Shown: in pieces, positions 28,498 through 38,673 of the stretch
Numbering within the stretch: the first letter of the stretch is position 1
How the letters are laid out: each line of letters starts with the position of its first letter
Source: Rikenellaceae bacterium
Lineage (GTDB): Bacteria; Bacteroidota; Bacteroidia; Bacteroidales; Rikenellaceae
DNA length: 52,559 nucleotides
Reading direction: 5' to 3'
NCBI GenBank assembly: GCA_017464745.1
Contig: JAFTYJ010000081.1
Span: 1 to 52,559 of the forward strand
Translations under genes and position numbers: made by a program
The notes under the pieces: model-generated
The model's input: the letters and a program-made list of their open reading frames with translations, nothing else
The model's database searches: none
What the model was told of the DNA's origin: nothing

Positions 28498-31400
28498 ATG
28501 AAACTTAACAAATTTTTTAGCTGGATGCTCGTCGCTATCGCCTTTGCAGGTTCGGTAGTGTCGTGTCAAAAACCCGGCCCCGAAGGTGGTGATGATACAA
28601 CCCCCTTCTTGTCTTTGCAACAAGACACTCTGTATTTTGGTTATGAGGCTAACGAGAATGTTGCGTTCAGCGTTAGTAGCCACGACCTTGCTTGGGAGTG
28701 CAACTACCCTGAGAACGATTGGTGTACCCTTAACCCCGTACCCGCTGTTGGTGGTGGCGAGATTCTGATTTCGGTTACCGAGAACAAAACCGGTGCCGAC
28801 CGCGAATTGGTTGTAACCGTAGTTAATGGCGACTTGGCTGAGCAATTCGTTGTATTCCAAAGTTTTAACACCGTAACCCCCGCAACCAGCATCGTGATTG
28901 ACCCCGCCGAGGTTGAACTGACCAAAGCAAGTGGTGCACTGACCGTTAAGGTTGAGGCTAATGGTGGTTATGAGGTTGTTATTCCTGAGGATTGCGACTG
29001 GATTAGCCACGACGGCCAAACCGACAAAGGCCAAGGTCTGTATGAAGAGGCCTTCTATGTTGAGGGTAACTTTGCAGCCGAGGAGCGTTCGGCAGTTGTT
29101 AAATTTGTCAGCCTGAACACCGAGGTTGAGATGCTCGTTAAACAATGGGGTACCGACGACCTCCGCCTGAGCATTAACGAACTGCTCGTGGGCTATGTTG
29201 CAGGCCGCGATAGCGTACAAGTTACCTCTCCCAATGCTTATACCGTAAGCGTTGATGGCGATTGGGTAACCTACGACCAAAAGGCTTCGGAGGCTTCGAC
29301 CGAGGGTTGGGTTTACTTTACCTACACCGAGAATGCGAGCGAGACCGACAACCGTGAGGCTACTCTGACCGTTAAAACCGCAAGTTCGAGCGAGTCGTTG
29401 GTAATCACCCAAGTTAAGGCTTCGGTTGCCGAGATGCCCGAGAAGGACGACTTCAAAGCCGACCTGGGTGTTGTAATCACCAAAGTTACTTCGAGCAACG
29501 GCCAACAATCGAATGGTAACGCTGTAACTCGTCTGTATGACGGTAACACCATCTCGAAATGGTACTCGAACTACACCAAAACCGAGACCGATCCCGAACT
29601 CGTAATTGACGTGGATGCTTCGGAGGTTGATTGCATCAACTACTTCAAATACTACCCCGTAACCACCTCGGACGGTAACAACCTGTGGGGTCGCTGGGGT
29701 ACCTTCGACCTCTACTACACCGTAGACGGCCAAGAGGTTAAATATGGCACCTTCGACTTCGGTAAGAAAGGTACCGACCAAATTGTTGAGTTTGAGCCCG
29801 CTCTGCCCAACACCGTAACCCAATTCCGTATTGTGGTTACCAGCGCATCGCCCTACGAACTCAAAGGCAATGTTTATGAGAAAGTGGCTTCGGCTTCGGA
29901 GATTGGTTTCTTCCAATACAACCCCGAGATGTTCCAGGCTCTGGATTACTTTACCGACTGGTCGCTGTCGGAACTCAAAGAGGGTATCACTCTGAACGAT
30001 ATCGTTGCTATCAAAGACCCCTTCTATCGTACTATCGCCGAGCAAATCTTCTATGGTACCTACGATGATGAGTTCCGTGTATGCGAGTTCAAGGCTTATC
30101 CCCGTCCCGAGCGTGACTACGAGATTTTCCGCGACAAACCTTTCACCGTGCTTGACAACGTAACCGGTATGTATGTCGAGAAAGCCAACACTCCTCAATA
30201 CATCTACCTGGATGAGGACTACGGCTTGGAGATTTATATTCGTGTGTGCGACCAAGCAAACTACGAGACCACTTCGAACCCGATGGGTACCGGTCCCGAC
30301 TCGCACAAATACGACTACAAAATCCAAAAAGGTCGTAACGTGATTGTTCCCGCTTACCGTGGCCAAATGTACATCCTGGCATTCGATGACGAGAACTATG
30401 ACAAGATTCCTCCCATGAAGGCTCACTTCGTGAACTCGGGCGTGAACGGTTACTTGGATTACACCAAACACACCGTAGAGGATGTTCACCGCATCTTTAT
30501 GCTTGCACCTTCGACCAAAGAGCCTCGCTTCGATATGATTGGTGAGGACTTCATCCTGAACTTCGAGAAGGCTCAATATTTGAAGGCTACCTTCAACGGT
30601 AACCCCCGCGACAATGCACAACGCGCATTCGACCTGATGGAGGTTTACGACTCGGTAACCAAGATTCAGGAGCGTATCCAAGGTCACTACAAATACGCAG
30701 CCCAAGGTCTGCAACGTACCCACCGCAACCGTATGTTGTTTATGGGTTCGTATAGTGACGCGTTCGGCTACTCGTCGTGGTACCACACCGGCTACTCGGC
30801 TGCAATGTCGGCTGACGTTGTGAACCCCACCAAACTGTGGAACAAGAAGACTACCGTATGGAATAACGGCGTGGTAGGTGCCATTTGGGGTATCGCCCAC
30901 GAGTTGGGTCACTCGTCGCAAACCGACCTGTTCACCTGGCAAGGTATGGCCGAGGTTTCGAACAACCTGATGTGTGCCATCACCCAAAACTACGTTTATG
31001 GTTTGGGTCTGGGCCGTACCACCATGAACTACAACGACCACTTCAACAAAGGTATGCGCGATATGGCAAAACGTTGGATTTGGGACTTCGACGAGAATGG
31101 CGAGCCTTATGAGCGTCCGTTCACTCACCACGAGTCGGTTAATACCCCCAGCTTCGGTAATATCGATGGTGGTGTTGACCCCACTACTCAGTTGATGCCT
31201 TTCTACCAACTGTTCTTGTACTACCACGTGGTGTTGGGTAACAATGATTTCTACCCCGACTTCTATGAGTTGTGCCGTGTTAAATATCCGGCTCTCCGTG
31301 CTGCATATTCGAACCACGATGAGTTCCAATCGGCTATCGCTCTGGAATATATGAAATCGATTTCGGAGGCTGCCGGTGAGGACCTGAGTGACTTCGCTTG

Positions 31401-31980
31401 TGACTGGGGTATCCCCGGTGTGAACCCCGCAATGGGTATCAACAAGGGTTGCAAAGTAAACCACTACGGTCAAGCATTCTTTATGAGCACCAAAGAGCAA
31501 GTTGAGGCTTCGGTTGCTGCTTGTCAAAAATTCCCCAAACCCAAGATGAACCCGTTGTACATCCACGACGACAACTTGGATTTGTATCGCAACCCGCAAC
31601 CTGTTACCGCAGGTACCCACACTGTGGATGACCGAGGTAACTTCACTATGAGCGGTTGGTCGAATGTTGTTGCTTGGGTGCTGCACGACCCCAACAAGGT
31701 AAACGAGAAAGGCGAGATGGGCCGTGACGTTGCCGTAATCGAGTGCAAGAACCCCAATGGCGGTGGTACTTTCAACTACGCTTACAAGGAGTCGCGCTAT
31801 ATGATTAACGACGCCGGTACCGACTACAAGTACAACAACGGCTCGTCGTACGCTTCGAACGACAAGGGTACTATGCGTTCGTTGGAGAAAGTTTCGGCCG
31901 ACTACGAGTACACCAAAACTCTGCAACTCTATGCTGTGGATGCCTACGGTACTCGTTACGCAAGCCAAAGCAACAAGTAA
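28498..31980 (+). CDS. M60-family metallopeptidase lipoprotein 3 (BACON x3, F5/8C-like)
   Basis: A 1160-residue member of the long class. The signal ends SVVSC (Cys23), followed by QKPGPEGGDD. Three BACON-like domains occupy about 35-305, with core motifs DWCTL, DWISH and DWVTY at the conserved Trp. An F5/8C-like domain (about 310-470) contains RLYDGNTISKWYSN. The catalytic zinc site is HELGH (His801, Glu802, His805) and Glu819 in AEVSNN. The C-terminal domain reads MNPLYIHDDNLDLYRNPQPV and is shared nearly verbatim with protein 4, suggesting these two are the closest pair within the long class. Start is the ATG at 28498 after an A-rich leader. Confidence 0.93.
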   Translation: MKLNKFFSWMLVAIAFAGSVVSCQKPGPEGGDDTTPFLSLQQDTLYFGYEANENVAFSVSSHDLAWECNYPENDWCTLNPVPAVGGGEILISVTENKTGADRELVVTVVNGDLAEQFVVFQSFNTVTPATSIVIDPAEVELTKASGALTVKVEANGGYEVVIPEDCDWISHDGQTDKGQGLYEEAFYVEGNFAAEERSAVVKFVSLNTEVEMLVKQWGTDDLRLSINELLVGYVAGRDSVQVTSPNAYTVSVDGDWVTYDQKASEASTEGWVYFTYTENASETDNREATLTVKTASSSESLVITQVKASVAEMPEKDDFKADLGVVITKVTSSNGQQSNGNAVTRLYDGNTISKWYSNYTKTETDPELVIDVDASEVDCINYFKYYPVTTSDGNNLWGRWGTFDLYYTVDGQEVKYGTFDFGKKGTDQIVEFEPALPNTVTQFRIVVTSASPYELKGNVYEKVASASEIGFFQYNPEMFQALDYFTDWSLSELKEGITLNDIVAIKDPFYRTIAEQIFYGTYDDEFRVCEFKAYPRPERDYEIFRDKPFTVLDNVTGMYVEKANTPQYIYLDEDYGLEIYIRVCDQANYETTSNPMGTGPDSHKYDYKIQKGRNVIVPAYRGQMYILAFDDENYDKIPPMKAHFVNSGVNGYLDYTKHTVEDVHRIFMLAPSTKEPRFDMIGEDFILNFEKAQYLKATFNGNPRDNAQRAFDLMEVYDSVTKIQERIQGHYKYAAQGLQRTHRNRMLFMGSYSDAFGYSSWYHTGYSAAMSADVVNPTKLWNKKTTVWNNGVVGAIWGIAHELGHSSQTDLFTWQGMAEVSNNLMCAITQNYVYGLGLGRTTMNYNDHFNKGMRDMAKRWIWDFDENGEPYERPFTHHESVNTPSFGNIDGGVDPTTQLMPFYQLFLYYHVVLGNNDFYPDFYELCRVKYPALRAAYSNHDEFQSAIALEYMKSISEAAGEDLSDFACDWGIPGVNPAMGINKGCKVNHYGQAFFMSTKEQVEASVAACQKFPKPKMNPLYIHDDNLDLYRNPQPVTAGTHTVDDRGNFTMSGWSNVVAWVLHDPNKVNEKGEMGRDVAVIECKNPNGGGTFNYAYKESRYMINDAGTDYKYNNGSSYASNDKGTMRSLEKVSADYEYTKTLQLYAVDAYGTRYASQSNK

Positions 31981-31994
31981 TAGAATGGTGATAG

Positions 31995-32032
31995 CGACAC
32001 CGAGGGTGGAGTAGACTCCTCCCTCGGCGTTG
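31995..32032 (+). other. Intergenic hairpin, M60-3/M60-4
   Basis: About 15 of 17 positions pair between 31995-32011 and 32016-32032, with a TAGA loop. No T tract follows. Confidence 0.7.
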
Positions 32033-32092
32033 CCGTCATAATATTATAATAGGTGTGTCGAGTGCGACATACCATACTAAAATTAAATCTTT

Positions 32093-35000
32093 ATGAAAAA
32101 GTTAGCATATCTGCTGGGCGCATTGGCGGTGTTCGCATTGGCCGTGGTCGGCTGTACAAAGCCCCCCCAAGAGACTCCCGAACCGGAGGCATTCTTAACT
32201 ATTGAGAAAGATACCTTGTGGGTGCCCGCAATAGGAACTCCCGAGCCCGAATTTATAAAGGTCTATGCCTCTACTAAGGATTGGACCGCATCGACCGAGG
32301 CCGATTGGCTGACCGTGGAACCGACCTATGACCTTGTGAACGATTATCTGAATGTGATGGTCGGCGAGAACACCGGCGAAACAACCCGTGAAACCACAAT
32401 CTGGCTCTATAATGGAGATGTACAAGCCCAATTGGTGGTTGTACAGTTTGCCGATACCCGCGTTGAGGCAACCCGTATCATCCCCTCCGACACCCTCTAT
32501 ATAGCGCAAAAATCGATGGGAAGTCTTGAAATTCCCATTGTGGCCGATGGTGTCTATGAGGTGAGCGTCGATAAAAGTTGGCTCTACTATGCCGAACAGG
32601 TGACCAAAGATGGCCAAGTGAGCGAGAAATTCGACTACGATGGCTCGTATGAGAAAGCCCCCAGATATGCAACTGTAACTTTCAGTAGCGAAGAGACCTC
32701 GACCTCGGTGCGTGTTATGCAGTGGGGTAGCCAAGTGCTGTTTGTGACTGCACCCGAGACTCTGAACTATATGTTTACCAAAAGTGTGCCTCAAACAATC
32801 ACCGTTATGGCTAATGGTGATTGGCTGCCCGTGGTCGAAGCCGAATGGGTAGACTTTGAGGTTAAAGAGGGTGGATTGGTTGATACTCTGGTTGTTAGCG
32901 TTGCCGACAACGAGGTAGCCGAGGCACGTAATGCAACCCTGACCATTTCGTGTGGTGACGAGAACGTGGAGATTAAAGTGTCGCAAGATGCCAAAAAAGA
33001 GTTTGGCGATGTGTCGCAAATGGAGTACCCCAGCGATACGGAGATTAAACCTTCTAATGCTACGGCTTCGTCCAATAGATACACTCAATATGGTGCTTTG
33101 AAGGCGATTGATGGCGACCTCAACACCTATTGGGAGTCGAGCTATTATACCGATAAGGCTCCGTGGATTTCGATTGAATTCGACCCCGCGAAGTACGACC
33201 AAATCGACTATATGGTGGTATATCCTTATCTGCCTTATACATCCAAATCGAATGGCTTATGGGATGATGTTGATATTTATGTTACCGATGGCGCAGGAAC
33301 CGAAACCAAATTGATGTCGTATGATTTCAATCAAACGATTAATCCTGTAACCATCACTTTCGAGCAACCGCTCAAAGGCATTAAGTCGATTCGTTTCAAC
33401 GTTCTCTCTTCGTACAATAGCAATACTCCAGGTACTGCTGCCGCCGAGCGTCTGTATGCAGGTTTGATGGATGTTAAATTCTACAAGAAGGATACCACGT
33501 TCGAGCCTCTGTCAGTGTTTACCGATTGGTCGCTTAGCGAGCTTCGTCCCGAGGTAACTCTGGAACAAATCGAGGCAATGCCCGTTGAGTTGTACCGTAC
33601 CCTCGCCGAGCAACTCTACTATGGAGTGTATGACGGTGAGTTCCGTATCTGTAAGTTCAAGGCGTTCCCGCACCCCGATGTTGATGCCAAGCTTTTCCGC
33701 ACCAATACCTACACACTGCTTGATAATGTGACGGGTATGTACGTTGCCGAGCCGGGTGATACCATCCGTATCTTCTTGGACGACACTCACGGTCAGAATG
33801 TTTCGGTGCGTGTTATTGACTGGGTTAATTACGAGAGTTTCTCGGCCAGCACCGCCAACAGAGCTTACGTAAAGGTTAATGGCAACTACCAATATGTGAC
33901 TCATACCCACTCGCTCCGTCAGGGCTACAACGAGATTGTTCCGTTGACCCGCGGTTTGATGTACATTATGTGCCACACCGACGACTATGCAAACATCCCC
34001 GAGATGACTGCACACTTCCTGACCGGTGAAGTGAACGGCTACATCGAGTTGGGTAAAACCGATATTAGCCGTGCTTACGAACTGCTTCGTATGGGTGGCA
34101 ATACCGAACCTCACTTCGATATGATGTCGCACAAGGCTCTGATTAACTTCCCCAAAGCGATGTTCTATGAGGGTACGTTCAAAAAGAACAGTGCCAACAC
34201 CCACCGCGTTGAGGAACTGTTGCACCTGTTCGATACCGTGATGTATATTCAAGAGGATGTTCAGGGTCACTATAAATACAAAGCGCTGGGCCAACAACGT
34301 GTTCACCGTAACCGCGCTCTGTTCCACGGTACCTACACCTCGTACTATGGTGCTTCGTCGGCGTATCGTACCTACTACAATGTGAATAGTATGGGTAAAA
34401 CCATCGTCGATCCCACCGAACAATGGAAAAAGAATGTAACCCATTACAATAATGATGTTGTGGGCTCGATTTGGGGTCTGGCGCACGAGTTGGGCCACAC
34501 CAACCAAACCGAGATGTTCAAATGGAGAGGTCTGACCGAGGTTACCAACAACCTGATGTGTGCCATTACCCAATGGATTTTCTATGGCGAGGGTAACACC
34601 ACAATGCGTTTCAACGACCACTTCAACCGCAGTATGATTGACATCGCAACCCGTGTTATCTGGGATTTCGACGATGAGGGTAACTACTTTGAGCGCCCTC
34701 TCACCCACTGCGAGTCGGTGAACACCCCCTGCTATCGTAACTTCTCGGAGGGTACCGACCCCACTTCGCAGTTGATGCCCTTCTGGCAGTTGTACCTCTA
34801 CTACCACGTAGCGTTGGGTAAGACCGATTTCTATCCCGACTTCTATGAGTTGTGCCGTGTCAAAGACGTGCGCTCGGAGAACTATGCTACCACCGATGAG
34901 TTCAACTCGGCAATGACTCTGGAATATATGAAGTCTATTTCGGAGGCTGCCGGCGAGGACCTTAGCGACTTTGCCCAAGCGTGGGGTCTGCCCGGTATCA

Positions 35001-35554
35001 ATAGCGCAAAAGGTGTCAATAAGGGTGTGAAGGTTAACCACTATGGCCAAAACTTCATTACCACCTCGAAAGAGCAGGTTGCTGCATCGGTTGCCGCTTG
35101 TCAAAAGTACCCCAAACCCAAGATGAATCCGTTATATATTCACGACCTGAATATTGACCTGTATCGCAACCCGCAACCCGTCACCGCAGGTACCCACTCG
35201 GTGGACGACCAGGGTAACTTCACGGTTAGCGGTTGGCAAAATGTTGTTGCTTGGGTGCTGGTTGACCCTGCCAAGAAAGACCTCCGCACCGGCGAACAAG
35301 GTCGTGTGGTAGCAATCAAGAAGTGGGATGACGCTTTGAACGGCGGTTTCCAATATGTGTACAAGGAGTCGTACTACAAACCTATTGCTGAGGGTAATTA
35401 TACCGACTACTTCTATACCGACGGTACCGACAATAAGGTTGGAACTTCGCGTGGCTTGGCCGAGGCGGTTCTCGACTATGAGTACGCCAAAGGTCTGCAA
35501 CTCTACGCTGTGGATGCTTATGGTGTTCGCTACGCAAGTCAAAGTAACAAATAG
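32093..35554 (+). CDS. M60-family metallopeptidase lipoprotein 4 (BACON x3, F5/8C-like)
   Basis: A 1153-residue protein, last of the long class. The signal ends AVVGC (Cys21), then TKPPQETPEPEA. Three BACON-like domains to about residue 308 are followed by the best-preserved F5/8C-like domain of the array (about 310-466: ASSNRYTQYGALKAIDGDLN then TYWESSY). This pattern of ASS and DGD-x-TYWES is classic for discoidin-type sugar binding. The M60 site is HELGH (His798, Glu799, His802) and Glu816 in TEVTNN. The C-terminus ends YAVDAYGVRYASQSNK, almost identical to protein 3. A small 5-bp hairpin (TGTCG/CGACA) lies in its leader. Confidence 0.93.
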   Translation: MKKLAYLLGALAVFALAVVGCTKPPQETPEPEAFLTIEKDTLWVPAIGTPEPEFIKVYASTKDWTASTEADWLTVEPTYDLVNDYLNVMVGENTGETTRETTIWLYNGDVQAQLVVVQFADTRVEATRIIPSDTLYIAQKSMGSLEIPIVADGVYEVSVDKSWLYYAEQVTKDGQVSEKFDYDGSYEKAPRYATVTFSSEETSTSVRVMQWGSQVLFVTAPETLNYMFTKSVPQTITVMANGDWLPVVEAEWVDFEVKEGGLVDTLVVSVADNEVAEARNATLTISCGDENVEIKVSQDAKKEFGDVSQMEYPSDTEIKPSNATASSNRYTQYGALKAIDGDLNTYWESSYYTDKAPWISIEFDPAKYDQIDYMVVYPYLPYTSKSNGLWDDVDIYVTDGAGTETKLMSYDFNQTINPVTITFEQPLKGIKSIRFNVLSSYNSNTPGTAAAERLYAGLMDVKFYKKDTTFEPLSVFTDWSLSELRPEVTLEQIEAMPVELYRTLAEQLYYGVYDGEFRICKFKAFPHPDVDAKLFRTNTYTLLDNVTGMYVAEPGDTIRIFLDDTHGQNVSVRVIDWVNYESFSASTANRAYVKVNGNYQYVTHTHSLRQGYNEIVPLTRGLMYIMCHTDDYANIPEMTAHFLTGEVNGYIELGKTDISRAYELLRMGGNTEPHFDMMSHKALINFPKAMFYEGTFKKNSANTHRVEELLHLFDTVMYIQEDVQGHYKYKALGQQRVHRNRALFHGTYTSYYGASSAYRTYYNVNSMGKTIVDPTEQWKKNVTHYNNDVVGSIWGLAHELGHTNQTEMFKWRGLTEVTNNLMCAITQWIFYGEGNTTMRFNDHFNRSMIDIATRVIWDFDDEGNYFERPLTHCESVNTPCYRNFSEGTDPTSQLMPFWQLYLYYHVALGKTDFYPDFYELCRVKDVRSENYATTDEFNSAMTLEYMKSISEAAGEDLSDFAQAWGLPGINSAKGVNKGVKVNHYGQNFITTSKEQVAASVAACQKYPKPKMNPLYIHDLNIDLYRNPQPVTAGTHSVDDQGNFTVSGWQNVVAWVLVDPAKKDLRTGEQGRVVAIKKWDDALNGGFQYVYKESYYKPIAEGNYTDYFYTDGTDNKVGTSRGLAEAVLDYEYAKGLQLYAVDAYGVRYASQSNK

Positions 35555-35571
35555 TAAAACCACATCCCTCA

Positions 35572-35597
35572 CTCTTCCGAGTTTGGCCTCGGAAGAG
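35572..35597 (+). other. Intergenic hairpin, M60-4/M60-5
   Basis: A perfect 10-bp stem CTCTTCCGAG / CTCGGAAGAG with loop TTTGGC. It is followed by CGCAGGAG, not T residues. It marks the boundary between the long and the short protein class. Confidence 0.75.
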
Positions 35598-35657
35598 CGC
35601 AGGAGAAAATAATGATATTAATACAATCAAAATAATAATCTAAAACAATCACACTTT

Positions 35658-38603
35658 ATGAAAAAGTATCTGTATGTTCTTTTGGCAGCAGTTTTGGTGT
35701 GCTTCTCGTGTACCCCTCCTGCTCCTGAGCCACCTGCTGAACCTGAGGAAATTATTGCACTTGTAACCGAGTCGCTGTCGTTTGCGGCCGTTGATGCAGA
35801 GCCCCAAGAAGTTGAGGTTGTGCTCCAAAACTGTGTTGAGTGGAATATTTCGTCGTTGGACGAGTGGGCTAAGGCCGAGAAAACAATCGTAGATGACGTT
35901 ATTATGCTCCGTGTTTCGGTTGAGAATAACACCGCCGAGGAGCCCCGTACCACCACTATCTATCTGTCGGGTCAAACCGCCGAAGCCGAACTTACCGTAA
36001 CCCAATTGGGCTTTGCTCCCGCAATGGTTGTTGAACCTAAGGAGTTGTCGTTTGGGGCTGAGGGTGGCGAGGCTGCTATTGCCATTACCACCAATGTCGA
36101 GTACACCACCAAATGCTCGGCCGATTGGATTACCGTGACCCAAACCGAAACAGGTCTGCAAATCGTTGCTGCCGAGAATACCACCGTTGTTGAGCGTAAA
36201 GCCAATGTCGATATTTCGACCGACTACTCGCTTGGTGCACGTATCGAGGTTGTTCAAGAGGCCGGCGAGGAGCCTGCTCGTGTTCGTGAGAACGAGGCTT
36301 GCTTTGTTCCCTACGAGAGCATTACCTATGAGGGTGAATCGCGCTCGGGCTATGGTATCGAGTTGGCTTATGACAACGACCTGGATACCTATTGGTCGTG
36401 CCCCAACTCGGGTATCGACGAGAACGCTGTGCTGACTTTCCATTTCAGCGGTGAGTGGCGTGTTGATTATATGGAGTACTATCCCAGCCCCGAGTATGGT
36501 TGGTGGGGTGAGTTCTCGGTGAAATACCTCCCCGAGGGAAGTTTCAAATATGTTGAGTTGGGCGACTTCGACTTCGGTATGAAGGACGGCAAACAAACTC
36601 TGAAATTCAAAGAGACCCTGAACAATGTTGAGGAGATTGTAATTGAGGTTAAGACCGCCAAAGGCCGTAGTATGACCAAAGGTCTGTTGGCAGGTGCTTC
36701 GGAGATTGAGTTCTACTACAACGACAACGTGTATATGACCGCTTTGGAGGTGTTCGAGGATAAATCGTGCTCGGTATTCCGCAAGAAAGATTTCTCGGAG
36801 GCCGACCTCGCCAAGATTCAAGACTCGACCCTGCGTGCTATTGCAAGCGTTATGCTGGCTCGTACCCCCGAGGAGAACGAGTTCCGTGTGGCTAACTACA
36901 AATCGTATCCCCACCCCGACCTGGATGCTGCCCGCTTCCTGAACAGCCCCTATACCAAATACGACAACGCAACCGGAGTACTGCTGTTGCCCGGCAAAAC
37001 TTATACTATCTGTGTAAGTGACGACGGCCGTGACGATATCTCGCCCAAATTAACCGTTATCAACTACAAAACCCCCAAGACCGTTGATGGCAAAATCAGC
37101 ACCACCGAGTTCAACTGGAACGCACGCGATTACAATCTGCGTCCCGGTATCAACCATATCTCGATTCCTGCGAATAGCACCAACAGCCATTATGGTGGTT
37201 TGTGCTACATCCAACTGCACTCGACCAGCGACCTGTCGATTAACGTAAACTTTGTTGACGGTGAGGTGAATGGTTACTTCGATGTTGACAAGCACTCGCC
37301 CGACCGTTGGGAGGAGTTGCTGAACAAATCGTTCGATTTGGAAGATAAATATGGCTTCCCCGCCCACTTTGATATGCGTAACGAGCGCGTCCTTATGTCG
37401 TTCCCGTCGTACCTCTATACGCAGAAAACCAAAACCGGTGAGCGTGCTGTGACTCTGATTAACCACTTCAAAGAGATTGTAGAACTCGAAGAAGAGGTTC
37501 AAGGACACAACCTGTTCAATACAGGAGGTCACGCCAACCGTATGCATATGATAGGCCGTTATGGTGGTTCGTATATGTATGCAACCTCGTATCATACAGG
37601 TTACAACATCCTGGCTGCTCCCGGTGTACTTGACCCCGATGGTCAGCGTGAAAGTTGTTGGGGTGTTGCTCACGAGATAGGTCACGTCAACCAGGTTCGC
37701 CCGATTTTGAAATGGGTTGGTACTACTGAGGTTACCAACAACATCTGCTCGGCGTACGTTCAGTGGACGTTTAACAACTTTACGGTGTTGGGCCAAAAGA
37801 CCTCGACCCACGGCTTCAATGCTGCAATGAGAGATTGTATGGCTCGTGGTTGCTCGCACGTGTTGGTTGGCTCGTGGGACGCTGCCTACTACTTGAAGGT
37901 TGTTCCCTTCTGGCAGTTGTACCTCTACTTCACCGAAATCAAGGGTATGACCGACTTCTATCCCACTATCTACCAGACCTCGCGCAACTATCCTGATGCT
38001 AAAACCGTTAGCAACGAGGAGGCAATGTTGCGTTTCTGTGAGTTGGTGAGCGATATTGTTAAACTCGATATGACCGAGTTCTTTGAGCGTTGGGGCTTCC
38101 TGACTCCTGTCGATGGCGTTTGGTTTAGCGACTATGGAGCAAAGCAAATTTATATTACCCAAGAGCGTATTGACAAGGCTCGCAAACATATGGCTCAATA
38201 TCCCAAACCTACTCAACCTATTCACTTCATCTCGGAGCACAATATGGAGTTGTTCCGCAATCCTGCCGAAGTGACCGTTGGTACGGTTGAGAAGACCACC
38301 GGCTCGAACCGTTACTGGTTCAAAGGCTGGGAGAACTGTGTTGCCTTTATTGTTGAGGGTAGCGACGGCAAATGGTATGCTATCAACGATACCTCGGCTG
38401 CTTACCTCTACACCAAGTGGAACGAGTTCAAATGGGGTGACTCGGATGGTAACCTAAGCCCCGACGGTTCGAACTCCAAAACTTACTACTGCACCGTTGG
38501 TAGTTATGAGGTGAACTTCACAGAGAAGAATACTCCCGCGCTGAAAGATGCCAAATTCTATGGCGTTGATGCAAATGGTGTATTCCACGAGTATAAAAAA
38601 TAG
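35658..38603 (+). CDS. M60-family metallopeptidase lipoprotein 5 (short class, BACON x2)
   Basis: A 981-residue protein, first of the short class. The signal MKKYLYVLLA ends CFSC (Cys18), followed by a Pro/Glu-rich tether TPPAPEPPAEPEE. Two BACON-like domains (about 30-117, 118-205) precede an F5/8C-like domain (about 215-355, with AYDNDLDTYWSCPNSG). The M60 site is HEIGH (His672, Glu673, His676) with the third ligand Glu691 in TEVTNN. The spacing is x14, one residue longer than in proteins 1-4, because RPILKWVGTT replaces the RPFAWRGLT type. It is very similar to protein 6, including a 91-bp identical DNA block near the 3' end. The C-terminal domain carries WFKGWENCVAF. Confidence 0.93.
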   Translation: MKKYLYVLLAAVLVCFSCTPPAPEPPAEPEEIIALVTESLSFAAVDAEPQEVEVVLQNCVEWNISSLDEWAKAEKTIVDDVIMLRVSVENNTAEEPRTTTIYLSGQTAEAELTVTQLGFAPAMVVEPKELSFGAEGGEAAIAITTNVEYTTKCSADWITVTQTETGLQIVAAENTTVVERKANVDISTDYSLGARIEVVQEAGEEPARVRENEACFVPYESITYEGESRSGYGIELAYDNDLDTYWSCPNSGIDENAVLTFHFSGEWRVDYMEYYPSPEYGWWGEFSVKYLPEGSFKYVELGDFDFGMKDGKQTLKFKETLNNVEEIVIEVKTAKGRSMTKGLLAGASEIEFYYNDNVYMTALEVFEDKSCSVFRKKDFSEADLAKIQDSTLRAIASVMLARTPEENEFRVANYKSYPHPDLDAARFLNSPYTKYDNATGVLLLPGKTYTICVSDDGRDDISPKLTVINYKTPKTVDGKISTTEFNWNARDYNLRPGINHISIPANSTNSHYGGLCYIQLHSTSDLSINVNFVDGEVNGYFDVDKHSPDRWEELLNKSFDLEDKYGFPAHFDMRNERVLMSFPSYLYTQKTKTGERAVTLINHFKEIVELEEEVQGHNLFNTGGHANRMHMIGRYGGSYMYATSYHTGYNILAAPGVLDPDGQRESCWGVAHEIGHVNQVRPILKWVGTTEVTNNICSAYVQWTFNNFTVLGQKTSTHGFNAAMRDCMARGCSHVLVGSWDAAYYLKVVPFWQLYLYFTEIKGMTDFYPTIYQTSRNYPDAKTVSNEEAMLRFCELVSDIVKLDMTEFFERWGFLTPVDGVWFSDYGAKQIYITQERIDKARKHMAQYPKPTQPIHFISEHNMELFRNPAEVTVGTVEKTTGSNRYWFKGWENCVAFIVEGSDGKWYAINDTSAAYLYTKWNEFKWGDSDGNLSPDGSNSKTYYCTVGSYEVNFTEKNTPALKDAKFYGVDANGVFHEYKK

Positions 38604-38621
38604 ATAAATCAATAGCTGTGA

Positions 38622-38647
38622 CAGGTTCCCACAAATGCGGGAACCTG
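38622..38647 (+). other. Intergenic hairpin, M60-5/M60-6 (covarying pair)
   Basis: A 9-bp stem CAGGTTCCC / GGGAACCTG with an 8-nt loop. It is flanked by GTGA and CCGCATCT, which are kept in the next gap at 41642-41668. Confidence 0.8.
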
Positions 38648-38673
38648 CCGCATCTCTACTAATATCGCACTTT

